The translations under genes were made by a program, and so were the position numbers. The notes beneath the pieces are model-generated. The model saw nothing but the letters and a program-made list of their open reading frames with translations. It had not been told where the DNA came from and did not search any database. Shown one piece after another: positions 6,815-12,654 of a DNA stretch of 12,654 nt (position 1 is its first letter; every line of letters starts with the position of its first letter). The stretch spans positions 1 to 12,654 of the forward strand of contig CAKSBK010000005.1 in assembly GCA_934438035.1 (NCBI GenBank). Reading direction: 5' to 3'. This DNA comes from an uncultured Christensenellaceae bacterium. Its GTDB lineage: Bacteria; Bacillota; Clostridia; Christensenellales; Christensenellaceae.

Positions 6815-6838
6815 AAACGAGGCTATATAGCCTCGTTT
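6815..6838 (-). terminator. Terminator of ade: perfect 24-bp palindrome
   Basis: A perfect 12+12 palindrome (AAACGAGGCTAT and its complement) starts 8 bp past the ade stop codon. Read on the minus strand it is followed by TAATTTTATA, giving a stem plus T-rich tail. It may also act weakly on plus-strand transcripts arriving from the Nudix-alaX side. Confidence 0.75.
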
Positions 6839-6845
6839 CACTTAA

Positions 6846-8648
6846 TTATTTAATAAACAAATCTACAAACTCAAACGTCCTGCAATCGACAAGTCCTCTG
6901 TTTGTAAGCCTTATTTCCGGCAGACAAGCGAGCGGAACAAGCGCCATTGTCATAAACGGCGAAACTATTTCACAGCCTATCTCTTTCCACGCAAGGTCAA
7001 GCTTATTAACAAGCTCAGACATATCTTTTGCGCTCTTATCGTTCATAAGCCCGGCAATCGGAAGAGGAACAAGTCCCAATACTTTACCGTCGCAAACCGC
7101 GCACATTCCTCCGCCGCACTCTATAAGAGTGTTTGCGGCAAGCGCCATGTCTTCGTCGTTCGTTCCCGTAACAAGAAGATTGTGTGCGTCGTGAGCAACC
7201 GTCTGAGCCATAGCTCCCTTTTTAAGCGTAAAACCGGAAACAAAGCCCCTGCCCTTTTTGCCGGTTTCATGATGCCTTTCAAAAACGAAAGTCTTAAGAA
7301 CGTCGTTTTCGACGTCGGATTCTACATATCCGTCTTTAACCTTAAGCTCCTTAACCCTCTCGTAGTTATTTACCTTAGCGGGTATCGCCTCTATTACTCT
7401 AACCTTAACGGTGTCCCCCGCAAAGTCGGGCGCCTTTATTTTAAAGCTGTCCGCGGTGATTTTTTCTTTAACATGCATAGTATGCATTACGCTTTCGGGA
7501 TATTTCATATGCGGAATATCAACCGTCATCTCGCCGTTTTCCGCAACAACGCTTCCGTCTATGATTACCCTTGTAACATTCATTTTTGTAAGGTCGTCTA
7601 TAAAAACTATATCTGCGCATTTTCCGGGCGTAATGCTGCCGAGCTCGTTATTCATCCTAAAGCAGGTTGCGCAATTTATGGTAACCATTTGAATAGCTTT
7701 TATGGGATCCACCCCCGCTTTAACCGCAAGGCGCAGTATATGGTCAAGGTGTCCGTCCGAAATAAGCGTATGCGGGTGCGCGTCGTCCGAAACCAAAACG
7801 GCAAAACGGCTGTCAATGTCGTTTTCCGTAACCGCCTTTATAACCTCCTCAAGATCATGCCAAGCGCTGCCCTCTCTTATCATCGCATACATTCCCAGGC
7901 GCATTTTTCTTAAAGCGTCTTCTCTTCTTGTGGATTCATGGCAGCAGCATATTCCGGAAGCTATATATGCGTTTAGTCCATTTTCCGTTTCCGGGATGGA
8001 ATAATGACCGGTTATAACCTTGTCCGCCTTCAAGGTTTCGGCAAGCTCCGCATGAGTGTCTTTATTGCCCCCCAAAACTCCGGGGAAATTCATCATTTCG
8101 CCCAAGCCGACAACGCTTTGCCATGTCATCATTTCTTTAATATCTTCGGGACCGATTTTCGCCCCCGTATCTTCAAAGCCGGGCACTGCGGGAACACAGG
8201 AGGGAACGGTAATCATAGTTTTAAGCGGAGCTCTTTTTGAATCCTCCGCCATTATTTTAACTCCCTCTATTCCGACGACGTTGCAAATCTCGTGCGGATC
8301 CATATATATACCCGTCGTACCGTGGGGAACTACCGCTCTTGCATACTCCCCTACGCTCATCATCGAAGACTCTACATGTATATGTCCGTCCATAAAGCCG
8401 GGCGCAATATAACTGCCCTCAGCATCTATTACTTTGGTATTTTCCCCTATACAGGCGTCTGCGCAGCCTACAAGCGCAACTCTTCCCTCCGATATCGCAA
8501 CATCCGTATGCTCTTCAATTTCACACGTACATACGTTAACAAGCTTTGCGTCCTTAATTACAATATCCGCCTTTTCTCTTCCGAGAGCAACCGCGGAAAG
8601 CTTTTCGGTAACCTCCCAGAGAGGTCTTTTGCAAAAATAATTTAACAT
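6846..8648 (-). CDS. ade: Adenine deaminase
   Basis: Adenine deaminase (EC 3.5.4.2) converts adenine to hypoxanthine plus ammonia, feeding purine salvage in the cytoplasm. The 600-residue protein is an amidohydrolase of the usual Ade length. Metal-site features are visible in order: GFMDGHIHVESSM (H89, H91), DPHE (H119), GLGEMMNFPG with E184, GHYS (H215), CHES (H237) and VLVSDDAHPH (286-293). The N-terminal beta domain (DIVIKDAKLVNV) and the Ade-specific C-terminal domain (VAHDAHNLLVTG) are both present. It is transcribed away from the fol operon from its own promoter (8680-8706), with AGAGGTG ahead of the ATG. I looked for a purine riboswitch in the short leader and saw none. It faces the Nudix-alaX operon across a palindromic terminator. 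A long antisense ORF inside it is a codon-bias shadow. Confidence 0.96.
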   Translation of the reverse strand: MLNYFCKRPLWEVTEKLSAVALGREKADIVIKDAKLVNVCTCEIEEHTDVAISEGRVALVGCADACIGENTKVIDAEGSYIAPGFMDGHIHVESSMMSVGEYARAVVPHGTTGIYMDPHEICNVVGIEGVKIMAEDSKRAPLKTMITVPSCVPAVPGFEDTGAKIGPEDIKEMMTWQSVVGLGEMMNFPGVLGGNKDTHAELAETLKADKVITGHYSIPETENGLNAYIASGICCCHESTRREDALRKMRLGMYAMIREGSAWHDLEEVIKAVTENDIDSRFAVLVSDDAHPHTLISDGHLDHILRLAVKAGVDPIKAIQMVTINCATCFRMNNELGSITPGKCADIVFIDDLTKMNVTRVIIDGSVVAENGEMTVDIPHMKYPESVMHTMHVKEKITADSFKIKAPDFAGDTVKVRVIEAIPAKVNNYERVKELKVKDGYVESDVENDVLKTFVFERHHETGKKGRGFVSGFTLKKGAMAQTVAHDAHNLLVTGTNDEDMALAANTLIECGGGMCAVCDGKVLGLVPLPIAGLMNDKSAKDMSELVNKLDLAWKEIGCEIVSPFMTMALVPLACLPEIRLTNRGLVDCRTFEFVDLFIK

Positions 8649-8679
8649 TTTTTCACCTCTAAAAAATCTTTAAACAAAT

Positions 8680-8706
8680 TTTATATCATTTCACGTTCTT
8701 TTTCAA
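8680..8706 (-). promoter_or_regulatory. Promoter of ade
   Basis: On the minus strand TTGAAA (8706-8701) is followed after 15 bp by TATAAA (8685-8680), with the extended -10 TG at 8688-8687. The spacer is short, but the TG extension compensates. The start site would lie about 25 bp upstream of the ade ATG, leaving no room for a riboswitch. Confidence 0.55.
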
Positions 8707-8763
8707 CCGCTTTTGGCTTTAAACGTCAAATTGTATGTTTTATTATACATTTAATCTACTCGC

Positions 8764-8792
8764 TTGATATAGTTTTCCGTTAATGATAGAAT
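8764..8792 (+). promoter_or_regulatory. Promoter of the folT-folC-fchA-folD operon
   Basis: TTGATA (8764-8769), a 17-bp spacer and TAGAAT (8787-8792), with TG extension at 8784-8785, form the best promoter in the window. Transcription would begin near 8799, directly at the 5' edge of the THF riboswitch aptamer. Confidence 0.75.
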
Positions 8793-8802
8793 ATATTTTG
8801 AT

Positions 8803-8898
8803 GAGTAGAGTAGACATTGAGCGTTAAGTGGCAAAAGGATGGGAAGTTGCCTTTGCACGAAAGATTTATCTGCGGTTCAATGTCGCGTCCGCTACTGC
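8803..8898 (+). promoter_or_regulatory. Tetrahydrofolate (THF) riboswitch aptamer, folT type
   Basis: The leader matches the folT/THF riboswitch in sequence and pairing. GTAG (8805-8808) pairs with CTAC (8892-8895) as P1, followed by the conserved AGTAGA (8809-8814). GACATTGA (8813-8820) pairs with TCAATGTC (8877-8884). The conserved GCGTTAAGTG is at 8821-8830. GGCAA (8830-8834) and TTGCC (8847-8851) enclose GATGGGA (8838-8844). GCACGAA (8855-8861), GCGGT (8872-8876) and CGTCCGC (8886-8892) complete the core. THF riboswitches bind reduced folates and repress folate transport and synthesis genes. The gene directly downstream is folT, the classic target. This and the ade and fol promoters fill the gap 8649-8953. 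Confidence 0.93.
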
Positions 8899-8953
8899 TA
8901 TATAGGAGAATCTTTTTTCCTAAATACTTTTAGCAGTAAGGAAAGGAGAAAAG
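8893..8953 (+). promoter_or_regulatory. Expression platform: alternative hairpin versus Shine-Dalgarno sequestering helix
   Basis: TACTGCTA (8893-8900), which includes the 3' strand of P1, can pair with TAGCAGTA (8931-8938), enclosing a TAGGA/TCCTA helix (8903-8907 with 8918-8922). Alternatively CTTTTTTCC (8912-8920) can pair with GGAGAAAAG (8945-8953), nine pairs with one G-U, covering the GGAG ribosome-binding site of folT. The two folds are mutually exclusive. Ligand-stabilised P1 should therefore favour hiding the ribosome-binding site. There is no clear terminator with a terminal U-run, so control is probably translational. Confidence 0.6.
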
Positions 8954-9499
8954 ATGAAAAAAACTCTCGCATTAAGAAACCTCATACTTATGGCACTGCT
9001 AATAGCCATAAGCATAATCCTCTCGCGTTACCTCGGCTTTTACATCGACCCTAATTCTTTAAGAATAAGCTTTGAATGCGTTCCCATGATGCTTGCAGGC
9101 ATATGGTTAGGACCGGTCTGCGGAATGATAGTCGGCGGCGCCGCCGATATTTTAGGCTCGCTTTTATCCGGCTACGGCTGTTTTTTACCGTTAACGGCAG
9201 GGCCTATGCTTATAGGGCTTATTTCCGGTCTCATGGCAAAATACCTGTTTAAAGGTAATCTTAACGTATTAAAAACCATATTAATATGCGTGATAAGCGA
9301 ATTTATAGGCAGCCTTATCGTAGGCACGTTTGCGCTTAAGCTATATTCCGGCGCGGAAAGCTATTTTGCCCTGTTTATAATGCGTCTTCCCTTTAAGGCG
9401 ATAATAATTACCGGAGATACCTTTATTGTAAGCCTTGTTCATAAGCTCCTGTATGAAAAGGCGGTAAAATCCTTTTTAAAAGTCGGTGCGCGCACATGA
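8954..9499 (+). CDS. folT: Folate ECF transporter S component FolT
   Basis: FolT is the substrate-binding membrane subunit of an energy-coupling-factor transporter that imports folates when joined to the shared EcfA-EcfA'-EcfT module. This 181-residue protein is almost entirely hydrophobic, with about six membrane segments. It begins with the MKKTLALRNLILMALLIA start common to S components and contains RISFECVPMMLAGIWLGP followed by GGAADILGSLL, which fits the FolT family. The start is supported by AAAGGAG 5 nt upstream. The THF riboswitch directly ahead independently supports folate as substrate. It overlaps folC by 4 bp. No ecfT or complete ecfA lies in the window, so it must use an ECF module encoded elsewhere. 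A partial ECF-like ATPase at the right edge is on the other strand. Confidence 0.9.
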   Translation: MKKTLALRNLILMALLIAISIILSRYLGFYIDPNSLRISFECVPMMLAGIWLGPVCGMIVGGAADILGSLLSGYGCFLPLTAGPMLIGLISGLMAKYLFKGNLNVLKTILICVISEFIGSLIVGTFALKLYSGAESYFALFIMRLPFKAIIITGDTFIVSLVHKLLYEKAVKSFLKVGART

Positions 9500-10782
9500 T
9501 GACATACGAAGAAGCACTTAAATACATTCATTCAACTTGCTGGCTGGGCTCTAAGCCCGGCCTTTCAAGAACACGCGAGCTTTTAGAAAAGCTCGGTAAT
9601 CCTCAGAAAAAGCTTAAATTCATTCACGTTGCCGGAACAAACGGCAAAGGCTCCTTTTGCGCCATGATAAGCTCCGTATTAACGGCTGCCGGCTATAAAA
9701 CGGGGCTTTTTACTTCCCCGTATATACTGAGCTTTAACGAAAGAATGAAGATAAACGGCAGCGATATTAAAAACGAGCGCCTTGCAGAGCTCACCGAGAA
9801 AATAATGCCTCTTGCCGAAGCAATGGAAGATCACCCAACCGAGTTTGAGCTTATAACCTGTCTTGCATTTCAATATTTTTATGAGGAAAACTGCGATATC
9901 GTAGTATTGGAAACCGGCATGGGCGGCGAGCTTGATTCTACAAACGTCATTGAAAACCCCGAATTGTGCGTTATAACGGCAATTTCTCTTGATCATACCG
10001 CTTTTTTGGGCGATACAATAGAGAAGATTGCCAAAGCCAAGGCCGGCATAATAAAACCCGGCTCTGTTTGTCTTAATTATTCAAACGAAAAAAACGCCGA
10101 CGCCGTAATAGAAAATACGGCAAAAATGCAAAATGCCTTTATTTTAAAGCCGCAATATGATACAATAATCGAAAAGGCATATTCTTTAAAAGGACATCTT
10201 TTTTCTTATGCCGATATGCAGGATATATACCTCCCGCTTTTAGGGGATTATCAGCTTAAAAATGCGGCTATGTGCATAAGCGCAGCCAAAATTCTTAAGG
10301 ATAAAGGCTACAACATCACCGAAAATGATATACGCAGCGGACTTAAAAACACAAAATGGCCCGCACGCTTCGAGCTGTTGGGAGAAGACCCGGTATTCAT
10401 AGTAGACGGAGGCCATAACCCCCAGGGAATAAGGGCAACCGCAAGTTCTCTTAAAAGGCTTCTTCCCGGAAAAAAGGTTAACCTTATTTTCGGTGTTATG
10501 AAAGATAAAGTCTATGAAGAAATGCTTAAGGTTATACTCCCCTATTGCAATAAAGTCTTTGCCGTTACGCCGGATAATCCTCGCGCACTTGATTCAGGTA
10601 CGCTTTGCAAAGCTATTAGAACGATAAAAACTCCCGCTTTTGCGTTTTACGATATAAACGAAGCTGTAAAAGCAGCTCTAAACGAAGGTTCCCCCATTCT
10701 TGCCGCGGGCTCTCTTTATATGAGCGCAGATATTAGAAACGCCTATTTTAAACTTAAGGACCAAAAAAATGCAGTACAGTGA
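9496..10782 (+). CDS. folC: Folylpolyglutamate synthase / dihydrofolate synthase
   Basis: FolC adds glutamate residues to folates using ATP (and in some organisms joins glutamate to dihydropteroate), trapping folate in the cytoplasm. The 428 residues are normal for the family. Visible Mur-ligase-type features are AGTNGKGS (46-53, P-loop), FTSPYILSFNERM (72-84), ETGMGGELDSTNV (139-151), ITAISLDHTAFLG (160-172), KAKAGIIKPG (180-189, region of the conserved lysine) and DGGHNPQG (304-311, C-terminal domain). The first ATG at 9496 overlaps the folT stop as ATGATG; the second ATG (9499) is an equally possible start. It overlaps fchA by 14 bp. Next to folT its likely main role is retention of imported folate. 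No folP, folB or folK is nearby. Confidence 0.95.
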   Translation: MMTYEEALKYIHSTCWLGSKPGLSRTRELLEKLGNPQKKLKFIHVAGTNGKGSFCAMISSVLTAAGYKTGLFTSPYILSFNERMKINGSDIKNERLAELTEKIMPLAEAMEDHPTEFELITCLAFQYFYEENCDIVVLETGMGGELDSTNVIENPELCVITAISLDHTAFLGDTIEKIAKAKAGIIKPGSVCLNYSNEKNADAVIENTAKMQNAFILKPQYDTIIEKAYSLKGHLFSYADMQDIYLPLLGDYQLKNAAMCISAAKILKDKGYNITENDIRSGLKNTKWPARFELLGEDPVFIVDGGHNPQGIRATASSLKRLLPGKKVNLIFGVMKDKVYEEMLKVILPYCNKVFAVTPDNPRALDSGTLCKAIRTIKTPAFAFYDINEAVKAALNEGSPILAAGSLYMSADIRNAYFKLKDQKNAVQ

Positions 10783-11398
10783 ATATACATTAAAAGACTT
10801 TACGGACGTTCTTTCAGCCGCAACGCCTACTCCCGGCGGAGGAGGCGCTTCCGCCTTATGTGCGGCAATAGGTACTTCTTTAGGCTCAATGGTTGCCAAG
10901 CTTACGGAAAAAAATAAAAACTATGCCGACGTATCCGAAGACATGAGGGCTTTTGCGCAAAAGGCTTACGAATTAAAGGTCCGGTTTCTTAGCCTTATAG
11001 ACGAAGACGCCCAAGCTTACGAGCCTCTTTCCTGCGCATATAAGCTTAAAAGAGACACCGACGAGCAAAAAGCCGCAAGATCTGCCGCTATTCAAGCCTC
11101 TCTTCTTAACGCCTGCCTCGTCCCTCTTAAAATAATAGAGACATGCGCCGAAGCAATAGATCTCTTAAAACTAATTTCAGATAAAGGCAGTAAAATGGTG
11201 CTTTGCGATACCTGTGCGGGACTTATGATGTTGCGTTCTTCTATCAACACCGCAAGCTTAAACGTATTTATAAATCTAAAAAGCATGGCAGACAAAGAAA
11301 CAGCCCAAAAGCTCAAAAACAAAACGACCGGGCTTGTAAGTACATATACCAAAAAAGCTGACGATATATATAACGAAGTTTTAAAGACAATATCTTAA
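10769..11398 (+). CDS. fchA: Methenyl-THF cyclohydrolase / formimidoyl-THF cyclodeaminase family protein
   Basis: FchA proteins belong to the cyclodeaminase/cyclohydrolase family (the C-terminal half of mammalian FTCD). They convert 5,10-methenyl-THF and 10-formyl-THF into each other, or release ammonia from formimino-THF. The 209-residue protein shows the family's PTPGGGGASALCAAIG (20-35), an acidic DEDAQAY segment (78-84), DKGSKMVLCDTCAG (138-151) and ASLNVFINLKSM (162-173). It starts inside the 3' end of folC (14-bp overlap) and ends 15 bp before folD. No hutF, hutI or glutamate formiminotransferase is adjacent, so the cyclohydrolase role in one-carbon metabolism is more likely than histidine breakdown. 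FolD next door lacks the cyclohydrolase Lys and Gln, which supports that reading. Confidence 0.9.
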   Translation: MQYSEYTLKDFTDVLSAATPTPGGGGASALCAAIGTSLGSMVAKLTEKNKNYADVSEDMRAFAQKAYELKVRFLSLIDEDAQAYEPLSCAYKLKRDTDEQKAARSAAIQASLLNACLVPLKIIETCAEAIDLLKLISDKGSKMVLCDTCAGLMMLRSSINTASLNVFINLKSMADKETAQKLKNKTTGLVSTYTKKADDIYNEVLKTIS

Positions 11399-11413
11399 TT
11401 TTAAGGAGGAGCC

Positions 11414-12255
11414 ATGTTATTATCAGGAAAACCTGTTTCAAAAGCAATTGACAACGAAACGGAAAAAAGCGTAAGAATACTCAATTCAAAAGGCATTTTT
11501 CCTACCCTTGCAATAATTCGTATTGGTGAAAAGCCGGACGACCTTGCATATGAAAGAATGATTAAAAAAAGAGGCGAAAAGCTGGGCATAGAGGTTATAA
11601 CAAAGGCTGTTCCCGCTGACGCAAGCCAATTCGATTTTGAAACTGCGCTTCGCACCGCAAATTTTGATAGGGAAATTCACGGTATAATTTTAATGCGTCC
11701 TTTCCCTAACCATATTAATGAAGAAAAGATTTGCTCTATGCTTTCCCCTGAAAAAGATATTGACGGCGTAACCGCAACGTCAATCGCACATGTCTTCAGA
11801 AAATACGGGCCGGGATTTCCCCTTGCACCGCAGAAGCATGCCTAAAAGTTTTAAAATACTACGATATTGATTTAACAGGTAAAAACGTCGTTGTTGCGGG
11901 AAGAAGCCTTGTAATAGGAAAACCCGTCGCCCTGTTGTTAACAAACGATAACGCAACTGTCACGGTGTGCCATTCAAAAACGCAAAATTCTGCCGAAATA
12001 TGCTCTAAGGCGGATATCCTTATTACCGCAATAGGAAAACCCGGATACTTTACAAAGGAATATTTAAACCCCGGAATGACGGTGATTGACGTAGGCATAA
12101 ATATAACGGAAAACGGAATAACGGGCGACCTCGACAGTAACGACGCACAAAGCTTAGGGTGTTCATATACTCCCGTTCCCGGCGGAATCGGCTCGGTTAC
12201 AAGCTCGCTTTTGCTTGCTCATACCGCAAAAGCAGCATTTAACTCAATAAAATAA
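11414..12255 (+). pseudogene. folD: Methylene-THF dehydrogenase FolD, interrupted by a -1 frameshift
   Basis: FolD oxidises 5,10-methylene-THF to methenyl-THF with NAD(P)+, and in most bacteria also hydrolyses methenyl-THF. The ATG at 11414 follows AAGGAGGAG. Frame one covers 11414-11845 (Y46, HGIILMRPFP at 89-98, PEKDIDG at 112-118), then diverges. The true frame resumes at 11824 as CTAEACLKVLKYYDIDLTGK, followed by the NAD(P) loop VVVAGRSLVIGKP, CHSKT and PVPGGIGSVTSSLL, ending at 12255. Restoring one C in the CCCC run at 11819-11822 gives FPPCTAEAC and a 280-residue protein, the normal length. Everything else is intact, so this is either a very recent inactivation or a sequencing error. 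The catalytic Lys after Tyr46 (Y-x3-K in the family) is Ile50 and the conserved Gln is Met94, predicting a dehydrogenase-only enzyme. Confidence 0.9.
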
Positions 12256-12281
12256 AGACTTTTTAAAGTAAAATTATATAT

Positions 12282-12320
12282 AATGACGGTAGACGCAAAA
12301 AAGAGTCTGCCGTCATTTTT
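12282..12320 (+). terminator. Rho-independent terminator of the fol operon
   Basis: AATGACGGTAGAC (12282-12294) pairs with GTCTGCCGTCATT (12305-12317), 13 bp with one G-U, around a 10-nt A-rich loop. It ends in TTTTT (12316-12320). It lies 27 bp after the folD stop. Confidence 0.88.
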
Positions 12321-12480
12321 ATGTTAAAACGAAACAAGAGAATACTCCGAGAAACGGGACGACCAAAAGTAGGAACGAATAAAAACCACAGTAAAAGAGC
12401 AATTCAAGAGATAATCTGTAATTGAATCATTCTTTGTCAGATTGTGGCAGCTTGATTTATTTTAGCGTCTGCAAAGTGTT

Positions 12481-12510
12481 GACCGCTTTACATTATGTGG
12501 TCTTTTTTTT
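12481..12510 (+). terminator. Second plus-strand terminator, no clear gene upstream
   Basis: GACCGC (12481-12486) pairs with GTGGTC (12497-12502), 6 bp with one G-U, followed by eight T (12503-12510). The 160 bp between this and the fol terminator contain only a 34-codon ORF lacking a ribosome-binding site. It may be a backup terminator, or the end of a small RNA or lost gene. Confidence 0.55.
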
Positions 12511-12654
12511 CTACATTCCGTACTGCTCCAAAAGTTCTTCATTTTGCAATACGCTTGTATCTCCGTCATATTTTACCTGTCCCTTATAGAGAATCACAAC
12601 CCTTTTGCAGAGTTTTGAAATAAGCTCTATATCATGGCTCGCTATTATTCTTGC
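12511..12654 (-). CDS. ABC transporter ATP-binding protein, C-terminal fragment (CbiO/EcfA-like)
   Basis: The minus strand reads 47 codons from the window edge to TAG at 12513-12511, so only the C-terminus is present. It contains IIASHDIELISKLCKRVVIL, which includes the switch histidine (SHD) typical of ABC ATPases, then YKGQVKYDGD and ends EELLEQYGM. The D(I/L)xL(I/V)xxLC(D/K)RV pattern and the ELLE(K/Q)(Y/H)G ending resemble the ATPases of cobalt/nickel and energy-coupling-factor transporters. The Walker A and signature motifs lie outside the window, so substrate and subfamily cannot be settled. The gene is convergent with the fol operon. A link with FolT as its ECF motor is possible but not shown. 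Confidence 0.75.
   Translation of the reverse strand, partial: ARIIASHDIELISKLCKRVVILYKGQVKYDGDTSVLQNEELLEQYGM

Noticed and set aside
7182..7913. A 243-codon plus-strand ORF inside ade
   Set aside because: It lies wholly antisense to a well-conserved adenine deaminase, shows no recognisable motif, and has no ribosome-binding site. It is a codon-bias shadow.
8649..8760. Possible purine riboswitch upstream of ade
   Set aside because: The predicted ade start site leaves only about 25 nt of leader, and no conserved purine-aptamer loop sequences were found on the minus strand.
11816..11826. Programmed -1 frameshifting in folD
   Set aside because: The TTTCCCC site does not allow tRNA re-pairing as in classic slippery sequences, no downstream stimulatory hairpin is obvious, and folD is not a known frameshifted gene.
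11935..12255. A separate 106-residue NAD-binding gene
   Set aside because: Its sequence is the direct C-terminal continuation of FolD in the -1 frame and the FolD match begins upstream of its first ATG. It is part of the same broken gene.
12321..12425. A 34-codon plus-strand ORF with a GRPK motif
   Set aside because: It begins on the terminator T-run without a Shine-Dalgarno and is too short to assign. It is kept only as part of an unexplained segment.

Overview
This 12.65 kb window looks like chromosomal DNA of a low-to-moderate GC Firmicute, most likely an anaerobic member of the Clostridia. The assignment rests on gene content: a clostridial-type EF-G paralogue, a THF riboswitch in front of folT, a free-standing fchA next to folD, AG-rich Shine-Dalgarno sites and short overlapping operons. 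No rRNA, tRNA, CRISPR array or intact mobile element is visible. The genus cannot be named from this sequence alone.

Layout, left to right. Positions 1-1885 (minus) hold an EF-G-like translational GTPase whose C-terminus runs off the window. A divergent AT-rich promoter region (1886-2163) separates it from a plus-strand cluster: an acidic-headed three-helix membrane protein of unknown function, homoserine kinase thrB, and a four-helix membrane protein of unknown function. The 517 bp after that (4347-4863) contain a terminator-like hairpin and a decayed, internally deleted copy of the same four-helix protein. Next are a Nudix hydrolase and an AlaX-type alanyl-tRNA editing protein that overlap by 4 bp. 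Immediately behind alaX, on the minus strand, lies the N-terminal stump of an IS200-type transposase. Adenine deaminase (ade, minus) follows, with a strong palindromic terminator.

The most coherent unit is 8764-12320: a good extended -10 promoter, a THF riboswitch aptamer with a plausible Shine-Dalgarno-sequestering switch, then folT (folate ECF transporter S component), folC (folylpolyglutamate synthase), fchA (methenyl-THF cyclohydrolase/cyclodeaminase family) and folD (methylene-THF dehydrogenase), closed by a hairpin terminator. The genes overlap or are nearly contiguous. Together they describe uptake of folate, its retention by polyglutamylation, and interconversion of one-carbon THF forms, with THF feedback through the riboswitch. 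FolD lacks the cyclohydrolase Lys and Gln of the bifunctional family, which fits with fchA being present to do that step. As sequenced, folD is broken by a 1-nt deletion in a C run.

The right edge holds the C-terminal 47 codons of a minus-strand ABC ATPase resembling CbiO/EcfA proteins. I see no clearly new multi-gene system. The observations most worth checking are the riboswitch switching model, the FolD/FchA division of labour and the folD frameshift, the EF-G paralogue with altered G-motifs, and the two decayed genes.
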